DNA of 32,902 bases, from NCBI GenBank assembly GCA_016281435.1, contig JAEEIQ010000100.1, positions 1 to 32,902 of the forward strand, written 5' to 3'. Shown here one piece after another: positions 17,584-26,062 of the stretch. The position numbers and the translations under genes were made by a program. Positions within the stretch are counted from its first letter, which is position 1. Each line of letters begins with the position of its first letter. This DNA comes from Bacteroidales bacterium (GTDB lineage Bacteria > Bacteroidota > Bacteroidia > Bacteroidales > UBA932). Under the pieces are notes generated by a model. That model saw nothing but the letters and a program-made list of their open reading frames with translations, did no database searches and was not told the DNA's origin.

Positions 17584-17588
17584 AAAAC

Positions 17589-20500
17589 ATGATGAAAAGA
17601 TTCTTGAAATTGATCGCGGCCCTCTGTCTGCTGCTCCTGCCCGGGATATTTGCTCCCGCGCAGGTCCGCAGGGTAACGGGCCGGGTCGTGGATGATTCCG
17701 GGGCTCCTCTTCCCGGCATCACGGTCTTCCAGGACGGGAAACTGTCCAACGGAACGGTCACTGACGGCGACGGCAGGTGGACCCTCCAGGTACCTTCCGA
17801 TGCGACCGTCGTCTTCTCCGCCCTCGGCTTTTCCGAGGTGCGCGAGAAGGTCGGCAGCCGTCAGGAGATCACCGTTTCACTCAAAGAAGAAAACCTCTCG
17901 CTGGACGCGGCTGAAGTCGTCAGCGTCGGTTACGGATCCGTGGCGAGGCGGGACCTCACCGGATCCGTCGCCAAGGTGGACATGGACGAAGTCATGAAGA
18001 CCCCTGCGGTCAACTTCGACCAGGCCATCCAGGGACGTGTAGCCGGAGTGGTGGTAACTACCTCCGACGGTGCCGTCGGAAGTAGCGCAAACATCGTGAT
18101 TCGAGGCAACAACTCGCTGACACAGAGCTCCGCGCCTCTCTACGTAATCGACGGATTTCCTTCCGAAAGCTCGATGGCCACTTCGCTCAACCCCGCTGAC
18201 ATCCAGAGCATCGACGTGCTTAAGGACGCCTCCGCTACGGCCATCTACGGCGCACGCGGTGCAAACGGCGTCATCGTGATCACGACGAAGCAGGGCGCGG
18301 AAGGCAAGCCCGTAGTCAACTTCAACGCCTCCTGGACATCTAGCAGCCTCGCCAACAGGATGGAACTGATGGACGCCTACGAGTTCGTCTGCCTACAGGA
18401 TGAATACTACAGGGGCAGGGGAGTCGCGAATATCTATCTCGACGACTTCGACGAGACCGGGGCCCGTGTCCACAACGTCCACACCCTCGAGGAGTACAAG
18501 AACGCCCCGACGGCGGACTGGCAGGACAGGATTTACCGCACTGCGCTCACGCAGAACTACAACCTCTCCGTCAGCGGCGGAAGCAAGACTGCCGGCAACC
18601 GTTACAACGCCGGCGTCTCAATTGTCGATATGGACGGTATCATCGTGAATTCCAACTTCTCCCGCTACCAGGGCAAGTTCAACTTTGTCCAGAAACTGGT
18701 CAAGAACGTGGAACTGGAATTCAACGCCAATTACTCCCGCAGCGTCACGAGCGGCACGACGCCTACCAGCGCCCAACAGAGTTCCTCCGCATCCGGCTGG
18801 CTGATGTACTCGGTATGGGGCTACCGTCCCACCAAGCCCCTCTCGGCGGGCCAGATCGACGAAGACTGGTTCGACCAGCTCGTGGATGAGGACATCAACT
18901 CCTCCAACGACTACCGTTTCAACCCGGCGAAGTCCGTACGCAACGAGTACCGCAAGACCATCGTGGACTACCTCAATGCGAACGTGGCCATCAACTGGGA
19001 CATCATCCCCGGCCTGAGGCTCCGCTTGACGGGCGGCTACAACTCCGTGAAGAACCGCAACGAGCAGTTCAACGGCACGCAGACCTACACAGGCTATCCT
19101 GCGTCGGCCTCCGGACAGGGAGTCAACGGCGGCATCTACTGGACCGACAGGTCCTCATGGATCAACGAGAATACGCTGACCTGGAACAAGACCTACGCGC
19201 GCAAGCACCATCTGAACATCCTGGCCGGCGTGACATTCCAGGGCGAGAACCGCGACTACAAGGGCGTCAAGGCCATCCGCATGACTACCGAGGCCCTGGG
19301 GCTGAACGGCCTGCACACCGGTACCTACCAGCCCGTCACCCCCTGGCAGAGGGACTGGACGATGATGTCCTGGCTCGCCAGGGTGAACTACAACTATAAA
19401 TATAAGTATTACCTAACGGCTTCCTTCCGCGCGGACGGATCCTCGAAATTCCCCGTTGCCAACCGCTGGGGCTACTTCCCGTCGGCATCCGTGGCCTGGA
19501 ATTTCAACCGCGAGGACTGGCTGAAGGGCGTCTCGTGGCTCTCCAACGGAAAACTGCGCTTCTCATGGGGCCAGACCGGAAACAACCGCACGGACACCCC
19601 GTACGACTTCTATGCGCAGATAACCACCACTCCGGGCAGCACCACCTCCCTCGACTATGTCTTCGACGGGACAAACGTCTCCGGTTACTATCCCAACAAC
19701 ATGGCCAATGACCTGCTCCGCTGGGAGACTACCGAACAGACTGACCTCGGACTGGACCTCGGCTTCTTCGAAGGGCGCATCAAGTTCACGGCCGACGCCT
19801 ATCTCAAGAGCACCTACGACCTGCTGCTCGACGCGACCCTCCCGGCATCTTCAGGCTACACCTCCGCAATGATCAACATCGGGTCGATGCGCAACCGCGG
19901 ACTAGAGTTCTCCATCGAACTCATCCCCGTGAAGACCAAGAACTTCGAATGGGACTTCAACGCCAACATCGCCTTCAACCGCAACAGGGTCATAGCCCTC
20001 ACAGGCGACCAGTATTCCCTGCTGCGAGCCATCTCATGGGACCAGCGCTTCAACGCCCAGTACCCCTACATCACTCAGGTCGGCAAGCCTTCCGGAATGA
20101 TGTACGGCTACATCTATGAGGGCACCTACAAGGCTGAAGACTTCACCGGCTCGACCCTGAAGGACGGAATTCCGTACATGAGCGCCGTAGGACGCGGTTC
20201 CACCGTGCCCGGCGACCCCCGCTACAGGGACATCAACGAAGACGGCGTCGTCGATGACAACGACCGCACCGTCATAGGCTGCGGCCAGCCCCTGCACACG
20301 GGCGGCCTCGGCAGCACCTTCCGCTACAAGGGCTTCGACCTCAACTTCTTCTTCAACTGGAGCTATGGAGGCGACGTGCTGAACGCCAACCGCCTGATCT
20401 TCGAGAACGCCTCCACCGGAGACCTCAACCAGTTCAAGACCATGACAAGGCGCTTCAACGCCGAGACCAACCCGACGAGCGACATCCCGCGCATGCAGGC

Positions 20501-20783
20501 AAACGGCATGACGGTTTACTCTTCCCGTGTGGTCGAGGACGCATCCTTCCTGCGCCTGAAGAGCCTCTCCCTCGGATACACGCTGCCTGAGCGGCTGCTC
20601 CGCAAGATGCGCTGCTCCAATGCACGCGTCTATGTCTCCGCCGACAACATCTGGACCCTGACCGGATACTCCGGCCCCGATCCTGAAGTTTCCACGCGCA
20701 ACTCCGTGCTGACGCCCGGATTCGACTGGTCTGCATACCCGCGGGCCTGGGGCGTCACCGGCGGTCTGTCCTTAACCTTCTAA
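17589..20783 (+). CDS. susC: SusC/RagA-family TonB-linked outer membrane transporter
   Basis: A 1064-residue outer membrane importer of glycans. Residues 1-25 are the signal peptide, about 27-98 the CarboxypepD_reg-like domain (GRVVDDSGAPLPGITVFQDG), and about 115-235 the plug with IRGNNS (171-176), YVIDGFP (185-191) and LKDASATAIYGARGANGVI (211-229). The rest is a 22-strand type barrel ending in a terminal Phe (GLSLTF). There is no N-terminal STN domain, so signalling through an anti-sigma factor is not expected. It begins 5 nt after the regulator gene and is followed by susD after 12 nt (using the ATG start there). The ligand cannot be deduced. The symbol denotes the family; it is not the starch transporter itself. 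Confidence 0.96.
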   Translation: MMKRFLKLIAALCLLLLPGIFAPAQVRRVTGRVVDDSGAPLPGITVFQDGKLSNGTVTDGDGRWTLQVPSDATVVFSALGFSEVREKVGSRQEITVSLKEENLSLDAAEVVSVGYGSVARRDLTGSVAKVDMDEVMKTPAVNFDQAIQGRVAGVVVTTSDGAVGSSANIVIRGNNSLTQSSAPLYVIDGFPSESSMATSLNPADIQSIDVLKDASATAIYGARGANGVIVITTKQGAEGKPVVNFNASWTSSSLANRMELMDAYEFVCLQDEYYRGRGVANIYLDDFDETGARVHNVHTLEEYKNAPTADWQDRIYRTALTQNYNLSVSGGSKTAGNRYNAGVSIVDMDGIIVNSNFSRYQGKFNFVQKLVKNVELEFNANYSRSVTSGTTPTSAQQSSSASGWLMYSVWGYRPTKPLSAGQIDEDWFDQLVDEDINSSNDYRFNPAKSVRNEYRKTIVDYLNANVAINWDIIPGLRLRLTGGYNSVKNRNEQFNGTQTYTGYPASASGQGVNGGIYWTDRSSWINENTLTWNKTYARKHHLNILAGVTFQGENRDYKGVKAIRMTTEALGLNGLHTGTYQPVTPWQRDWTMMSWLARVNYNYKYKYYLTASFRADGSSKFPVANRWGYFPSASVAWNFNREDWLKGVSWLSNGKLRFSWGQTGNNRTDTPYDFYAQITTTPGSTTSLDYVFDGTNVSGYYPNNMANDLLRWETTEQTDLGLDLGFFEGRIKFTADAYLKSTYDLLLDATLPASSGYTSAMINIGSMRNRGLEFSIELIPVKTKNFEWDFNANIAFNRNRVIALTGDQYSLLRAISWDQRFNAQYPYITQVGKPSGMMYGYIYEGTYKAEDFTGSTLKDGIPYMSAVGRGSTVPGDPRYRDINEDGVVDDNDRTVIGCGQPLHTGGLGSTFRYKGFDLNFFFNWSYGGDVLNANRLIFENASTGDLNQFKTMTRRFNAETNPTSDIPRMQANGMTVYSSRVVEDASFLRLKSLSLGYTLPERLLRKMRCSNARVYVSADNIWTLTGYSGPDPEVSTRNSVLTPGFDWSAYPRAWGVTGGLSLTF

Positions 20784-20795
20784 ACAGTGCAGACA

Positions 20796-22520
20796 ATGAA
20801 GACAATCAAAAACATGGCAATGACGGTCCTGGCCGCGATGATGATCGGCGGGTGCGGTTTTCTCGAGAAAGAACCCGCCGTGATCTGCGCGGAGACCTTC
20901 TATACATCTGACAGCGAGGCCCTCTACGGGCTCGCAGGAGTGTACGGCGTGCTGAACAGCCTGCAGCTATATGGCCGCATGTACAGCCTCGAACTGTCGG
21001 GCGTGGACGACCTGAGCTACTTCAACCGTTCCACCTCGAACCAGCACTCGAACTTCTACCAGTACGACACCGGAAATTCCGAAGTGTACGACGCCTGGGT
21101 ATGGCTCTACAAAGGCATCAAGAATGCCAACGAGTTCATGGACGCGATGAAGTCCTCCGATCTTGAAGATAGTGGCGTTTTCTATGCTGAAGCCCGTTTC
21201 CTCCGCGCCTACTACCATTTCCTCCTCGCGCAGGCCTGGGGCGATGTTCCCCTGAGGGACTCTTCCGTCAAGTCCTACGCGAAGACGAACCTTGCCGCAA
21301 GCTCCCAGTACGATGTCCTCAAATGGGCTGTCTCCGAGATGGAAGCCTGCCTGGAGGCCCTTCCCGAAGAGGCTGTCCATACTCCATCCAGAGTCAACAA
21401 GGCCGTTGCTGAAGGTATCATCGCCCGCGTCTGCCTATTCACGGCCGGAGCGAGCGTGGAAGGTGACAAGACCGGGCTCTTCGAAAAGGCGAAGACCTAC
21501 GCCGGAAAGGTGATATCCGACCCCGAGTACAAGCTCAATCCCAGCTACTCGCAGGTATTCATCAACATGATTTCCGACAAGTACGACACGGACTACCATG
21601 AGTCGATGTGGGAAGCCGACTTCATCGGCGACCGCTCCAGCGCCGACCGCTACTCGAACGGCACCATCGGCAACATGATCGGCTTGCAAAGCACGTCCGT
21701 CGACGACATCGCCTCCCATGCCTGCAACTACAGCTACGGCATGTACAACGGATCCCTCAAGCTCTGGGATCTCTACTGGACGGAAGACAGGACCGACGGC
21801 GAGAACAGGCTTGCAACCGTGACCGACGTACGTCAGGAATGGAACCTACCTCCCTACAACTACGCCGGCTACAATGGCACCGGAGCCGTCTATCCCTACG
21901 GTGGGGACGCCACGATGGGCAAGCCTCGGAACAGCAAGGACAAGACTCCCTACTACGCGTGGCAGGGCGGCTCCCTCGTCACCACGAACGAGAATCCGCT
22001 CATAGTCCCCGGCAACCGCAACTGTGGCAAGTGGCGCCGCGAGACCATCTACGAACCGGTCAGCGCCGTCGCGAAGGCCCAGTTCACCCAGATCAATTTC
22101 CCTATCCTGCGCTACTCCGACGTGCTCCTGATGTATGCTGAAGCCGACCTCGAGAGCACAGGGACAGTCTCGGCCGATGCCTACGACTGCGTAAAGCAGG
22201 TGCGTGACCGCGCCGGCGTAGCTACGAAGCCCGTCACAGATTACGATGCCGCATCCTTCCGCCAGCTGATACGCAACGAGCGCGGCCGCGAACTCTGCTT
22301 CGAGGCCCTCCGCAAGTACGACCTCATCCGCTGGGGCATCTTCACCGACTCGATGCGGGACTACAACCGCTATGCGGGTGACGACCGCTGGTCTTCCGTG
22401 ACCACGACCGCCTATGCCCTCAACATGGCCTCCTTCGTAAAGGAGCAGCACATACTGCTGCCCATTCCCTCGATCGAACTCGGCGTGAACACCCTGCTAA
22501 AACAGAATAAGTTATGGTAA
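20796..22520 (+). CDS. susD: SusD/RagB-family glycan-binding lipoprotein
   Basis: With ATG at 20796 this is a 574-residue lipoprotein (MKTIKNMAMTVLAAMMIGGC, lipidated Cys20); a GTG at 20787 would add three residues and is less likely. The N-terminal FLEKEP and the helical TPR-like pattern (YAEARFLRAYYHFLLAQAWG) are typical of RagB/SusD proteins, and the C-terminal part carries RQLIRNERGRELCFEALRKYDLIRWG, the SusD C-terminal signature. It sits on the cell surface as the lid of the SusC pore. Family symbol only; the glycan is unknown. Its end overlaps the next gene by 7 nt. Confidence 0.95.
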   Translation: MKTIKNMAMTVLAAMMIGGCGFLEKEPAVICAETFYTSDSEALYGLAGVYGVLNSLQLYGRMYSLELSGVDDLSYFNRSTSNQHSNFYQYDTGNSEVYDAWVWLYKGIKNANEFMDAMKSSDLEDSGVFYAEARFLRAYYHFLLAQAWGDVPLRDSSVKSYAKTNLAASSQYDVLKWAVSEMEACLEALPEEAVHTPSRVNKAVAEGIIARVCLFTAGASVEGDKTGLFEKAKTYAGKVISDPEYKLNPSYSQVFINMISDKYDTDYHESMWEADFIGDRSSADRYSNGTIGNMIGLQSTSVDDIASHACNYSYGMYNGSLKLWDLYWTEDRTDGENRLATVTDVRQEWNLPPYNYAGYNGTGAVYPYGGDATMGKPRNSKDKTPYYAWQGGSLVTTNENPLIVPGNRNCGKWRRETIYEPVSAVAKAQFTQINFPILRYSDVLLMYAEADLESTGTVSADAYDCVKQVRDRAGVATKPVTDYDAASFRQLIRNERGRELCFEALRKYDLIRWGIFTDSMRDYNRYAGDDRWSSVTTTAYALNMASFVKEQHILLPIPSIELGVNTLLKQNKLW

Positions 22521-23512
22521 GGAAAAGAATAATATCGGCGGCACTTCTCGCCGCTGCGTCCCTGGCCGCGGCCTGCACGCAGGAGATCGTCTATCCAGTG
22601 ACCTACAACGTCACGCTGGACCCGGCAAATACCTACCTGGCCGGGGATCCGGTGCGTTTCAACATTTCCGGTGACGCAGACAACCTGCTGTTCTACAGCG
22701 GGGAAACCAATCACCAGTACAAGTACAAGGACCGCTACAGCGTCAGCCGTGACGAGATCAACGGAGTGACCCTGCACATCGACTATCAGGCCCGCTACGG
22801 CTATTCAGACGGCCTGAGCGTCTATGTCTCCAATTCCTTCGAAGGTCTGTCCGGCGATTTCGAGGCCGACAAGGCCCTCATGGCCGGGGTGGTCTCGAAG
22901 ATCGAGGCGGGGGACCCTGCATGGAAGGAACTCGACTATGAAGAAGGGCCTTCGACCGTCTGGACCGCGCAAGATTACGACATCAGCGACTACGCTTCCA
23001 ACTTCGTGCTGGCTTTCCACTGGCATCCCAAGCTCGGCTCCTCAGCCCAGCGCCACTACTGGCTGGACGGCAAGATCGATATCGATATCAAGGGGGCTCC
23101 GGCCTCGACGCTGCGCTTCACCGGCCTCGACTGGGAAGCCATCATGCTGAACGACGAATACACCCAAGGGCACTACTCCCTTAGCGCCAACCCCGGATTC
23201 AACATGACCAAGCCCGCAACGGCTGCCATCATGGTCAACGGCTGCAGCGGCGCCCCTTCGATGGGCGGTGGTGCAGGCGGTGTGGAATACGCCCACGACG
23301 GCTGGATCTTCACGAAGGCCATGCCCCTGACCAATGTGTCGCATGACACGGGCGAGGTCGTCAAGAACCTCCAGAACTATCTGCATTCCTATGAATACAC
23401 TTTCGAGAAGCCCGGCACCTACACGGTGACCTTCGTCGGTACGAACAACAACGTCGACGGAGCTTCAAGGAAAATCAAGGAACTTGAAATCAACATATTC
23501 CCTAAGCTGTAA
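22514..23512 (+). CDS. DUF5017-like surface lipoprotein (putative glycan-binding protein)
   Basis: A 332-residue protein with a lipoprotein-like signal (Cys21 after SLAAA). The early segment GDPVRFNISGDADNLLFYSG followed by YKYKDR is characteristic of DUF5017 proteins found after susD in Bacteroidetes PULs. The middle part looks like a carbohydrate-binding beta sandwich with many Trp and Tyr (WHPKLG, RHYWLDGK, LDWEAIML). The end (FEKPGTYTVTFVGTN) is PKD-like. No catalytic motif is seen. By position and make-up it is probably a surface glycan-binding protein working with the SusCD pair. Its ATG overlaps the susD stop. Confidence 0.7.
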   Translation: MVRKRIISAALLAAASLAAACTQEIVYPVTYNVTLDPANTYLAGDPVRFNISGDADNLLFYSGETNHQYKYKDRYSVSRDEINGVTLHIDYQARYGYSDGLSVYVSNSFEGLSGDFEADKALMAGVVSKIEAGDPAWKELDYEEGPSTVWTAQDYDISDYASNFVLAFHWHPKLGSSAQRHYWLDGKIDIDIKGAPASTLRFTGLDWEAIMLNDEYTQGHYSLSANPGFNMTKPATAAIMVNGCSGAPSMGGGAGGVEYAHDGWIFTKAMPLTNVSHDTGEVVKNLQNYLHSYEYTFEKPGTYTVTFVGTNNNVDGASRKIKELEINIFPKL

Positions 23513-23517
23513 GAGAG

Positions 23518-26040
23518 ATGAGAAGACTATTATCAACAATTGTGGGGAGCATCGCGGTCCTTGCGCTGCTCTTCTCCTGCGACGGGACGGCTTCACTCGA
23601 AAAGCAGCTTGACGACCTTGACGCGCGGGTGGACAACATCCAGACGCTTGTCTCCACGACGAACACGAACAACGTGGCGCTCAAGGCCCTGCTCGATTCG
23701 AAGACGCTCATAATGTCCCATGAAGAGACCTCCGACGGGGTCAGGCTGGAACTCAGCGACGGCTCCACGGTGGAAATCTTCTACGGCAACACGGCCGCAT
23801 GGATAGTCCCGATCGTGGGCATAGACGAAGAAGGGCGCTGGACAGTCTCCACCGACGGCGGTCAGACTTTCAACTACGTCCGCAAGACCACGAACATACA
23901 TGAAGGGGACGGGGTCACTCCGCAGATAGGGGTGGACGCCGACGGCTACTGGACCATGTCCATGGACGAAGGCAAGACCTTCACCCGTATCCTGACCCCG
24001 GAAGGGTTCCCGCTCAGCGCCCGTGACGGACGCGAGGTCGCCGGGGCCTATTCCTTCTTCAAGAACGCCGAATTCGACGCCGAACGCTCCGTGATGCTGT
24101 TCAGCCTGCTCGACGGTCGGACACTCGAAGTCCCGGTGGTGCAGGATTTCTTCCTGAACGTAAAGGGCTTCGCTCCCGGCCAGACCATCTGCCTCGGCGA
24201 GACCAAGGCCTATGAGGTAGAATCCGGCGAACTCGCGAGTGCCATATTCAGCGGGCCGGAAGGCTGGGGTGCCGTTCTCACTGACGGCGAGATGCGCGTC
24301 ACGGCGCCCGAAACGGCTTCCGGGGGATCTTATACCATCACTCTGCTGGCAGTCTCCACGAAGGGCTACATGCGCAAGTACGAGTACACGTACACGCTCA
24401 AGCCCGTCAAGCTGGACGACAGTGACTGCGCGGCATGGAACAAGTTCCTCTCCGATTCCGAAGACAATGTACTCCTCGACTACTCATACGCCGGATACCA
24501 CCACGGCGAAGAAGCCCCGGCGGACGTATGGACCCTGGGCTACAAGGTCTATGACGTCACCGACTACGGCGCCGTGCCGAATGACGGCAAATCCGACCGC
24601 GAGGCCTTCCTCGAATGCCTCAAGGCGGCCATCGGAGTCGATTATTCGACCACGGACAACTATCTGGTCTTCAATGCGAAGTCGCAGGCAAACGCGATAG
24701 TCTATTTCCCGGAAGGGGAGTTCATACTCCACACCTCCGAAGACGACGCCGCCTCGACCTCGAGGGAGATCATGATCAGGTCGGGCAACATAGTCCTCAA
24801 GGGTGCTGGCCGGGACAAGACCCGCATCCTCATGAAGGATCCCAACCTGCCGGCAAACAACGAGATGTACTCATCTCCCTGCATGATAGGCTTCAGGCAC
24901 TGGACGGGCCTCACCGACTTCGCCACGCCGGTCACCGTTGCCGAGAATGCCGCCAAGGGCAGTTTCAGCGTGAAGGTAAGCAGTACTGCCGGACTTGCGA
25001 AGGACGCATGGGTTTGCCTTTGGGCGGAAGTCTCCGATCCCGACTACATTGCGGCGGAACTCGCCCCCTATACGGCGAAGCCCTCGTGGGACATTTCGAA
25101 GACCGTGAAAATCTACGACTACCACCAGATCAAGTCGGTCTCCGGCAAGGAAGTGACCTTCTACGAGCCCATCATGCACGCCGTGGACGCATCCAAGGGC
25201 TTCATGCTGAAGAATTATTACCACTATGAGAACGTCGGCGTCGAGGACATCACCTTCGCCGGAAACGCCCTCCAGGACTTCGAGCACCACAGGAGCTGGA
25301 ACGACGACGGCGGCTTCAAGCCCCTCATCATGGCGCGCTGCGTCAACTCATGGGTCCGCCGCTGCGACTTCGAGAGCGTCAGCGAAGCCATGACCTTCCA
25401 TACCTGCGCGAACTGCTCCGGCTACGACGTCCGCTTCACCGGGTGGAGGGGCCACGCTGCCATGCGTTCCGCTGCCTCCTCGCGCATCTTCATCGGAGCC
25501 ACCGAGGACCTTGCGAAAGGGCCCGTAGACGCGAACAATCCCAACATAGCCAAGGGTACCTTCATGGAGAAGGCCGGTGAATTCCACGGTGTGGGCGTGA
25601 ACGGCCCGACCATGGGTACGGTCCTCTGGCGCAATGTCTGGGGCGACGACTCCTGCTTCGAGTCCCACGCCGACCAGCCCCGCGCGACGCTTATCGACTG
25701 CTGCAAGGGAGGATGGATGGAATACCGCCAGGGCGGCGGCACCGCGGCCCTGCCGAACCACCTTGCCGACCTTACGATATGGAACTTCAACTCCACCACT
25801 GACCACAAGGCCCAGTGGACCTCGGACGGAACCTTCCTCTGGTGGGCCACCAACTCGAGGAGCATCAACTACCTGCCTCCCGTCATCGTGGGCTTCCACG
25901 GCGGCGCCTGCAAGTTCGACCCTGCCTCGGTCGTGGTCAACGAAAGCCAGGGTACCCCGGTCTCTCCGGAATCCCTCTACGAAGCCCAGCTCCGCAGACG
26001 CCTCGGGTATGTCCCGGCATGGCTCAACTCCCTGAAGTAA
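23518..26040 (+). CDS. DUF4988/DUF4955-type lipoprotein with a pectate-lyase-3-like beta-helix
   Basis: An 840-residue lipoprotein (lipobox LFSC, Cys21). Residues about 25-60 form a short coiled coil (LEKQLDDLDARVDNIQTLV). About 75-290 hold repeated beta modules with the pattern G-x-W-x-x-S-x-D-x-G (EEGRWTVSTDGGQTF, ADGYWTMSMDEGKTF) and an Ig-like segment. From about 342 a right-handed beta-helix begins (YKVYDVTDYGAVPNDGKSDR, the opening of Pectate_lyase_3 domains), ending with a DUF4955-like region. Possible catalytic residues cannot be assigned, since beta-helix families differ. It may be a polysaccharide lyase or a glycoside hydrolase that acts at the cell surface. It starts 5 nt after the DUF5017-like gene. 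Confidence 0.75.
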   Translation: MRRLLSTIVGSIAVLALLFSCDGTASLEKQLDDLDARVDNIQTLVSTTNTNNVALKALLDSKTLIMSHEETSDGVRLELSDGSTVEIFYGNTAAWIVPIVGIDEEGRWTVSTDGGQTFNYVRKTTNIHEGDGVTPQIGVDADGYWTMSMDEGKTFTRILTPEGFPLSARDGREVAGAYSFFKNAEFDAERSVMLFSLLDGRTLEVPVVQDFFLNVKGFAPGQTICLGETKAYEVESGELASAIFSGPEGWGAVLTDGEMRVTAPETASGGSYTITLLAVSTKGYMRKYEYTYTLKPVKLDDSDCAAWNKFLSDSEDNVLLDYSYAGYHHGEEAPADVWTLGYKVYDVTDYGAVPNDGKSDREAFLECLKAAIGVDYSTTDNYLVFNAKSQANAIVYFPEGEFILHTSEDDAASTSREIMIRSGNIVLKGAGRDKTRILMKDPNLPANNEMYSSPCMIGFRHWTGLTDFATPVTVAENAAKGSFSVKVSSTAGLAKDAWVCLWAEVSDPDYIAAELAPYTAKPSWDISKTVKIYDYHQIKSVSGKEVTFYEPIMHAVDASKGFMLKNYYHYENVGVEDITFAGNALQDFEHHRSWNDDGGFKPLIMARCVNSWVRRCDFESVSEAMTFHTCANCSGYDVRFTGWRGHAAMRSAASSRIFIGATEDLAKGPVDANNPNIAKGTFMEKAGEFHGVGVNGPTMGTVLWRNVWGDDSCFESHADQPRATLIDCCKGGWMEYRQGGGTAALPNHLADLTIWNFNSTTDHKAQWTSDGTFLWWATNSRSINYLPPVIVGFHGGACKFDPASVVVNESQGTPVSPESLYEAQLRRRLGYVPAWLNSLK

Positions 26041-26062
26041 TGATAAATAAAATAACCAAGAC

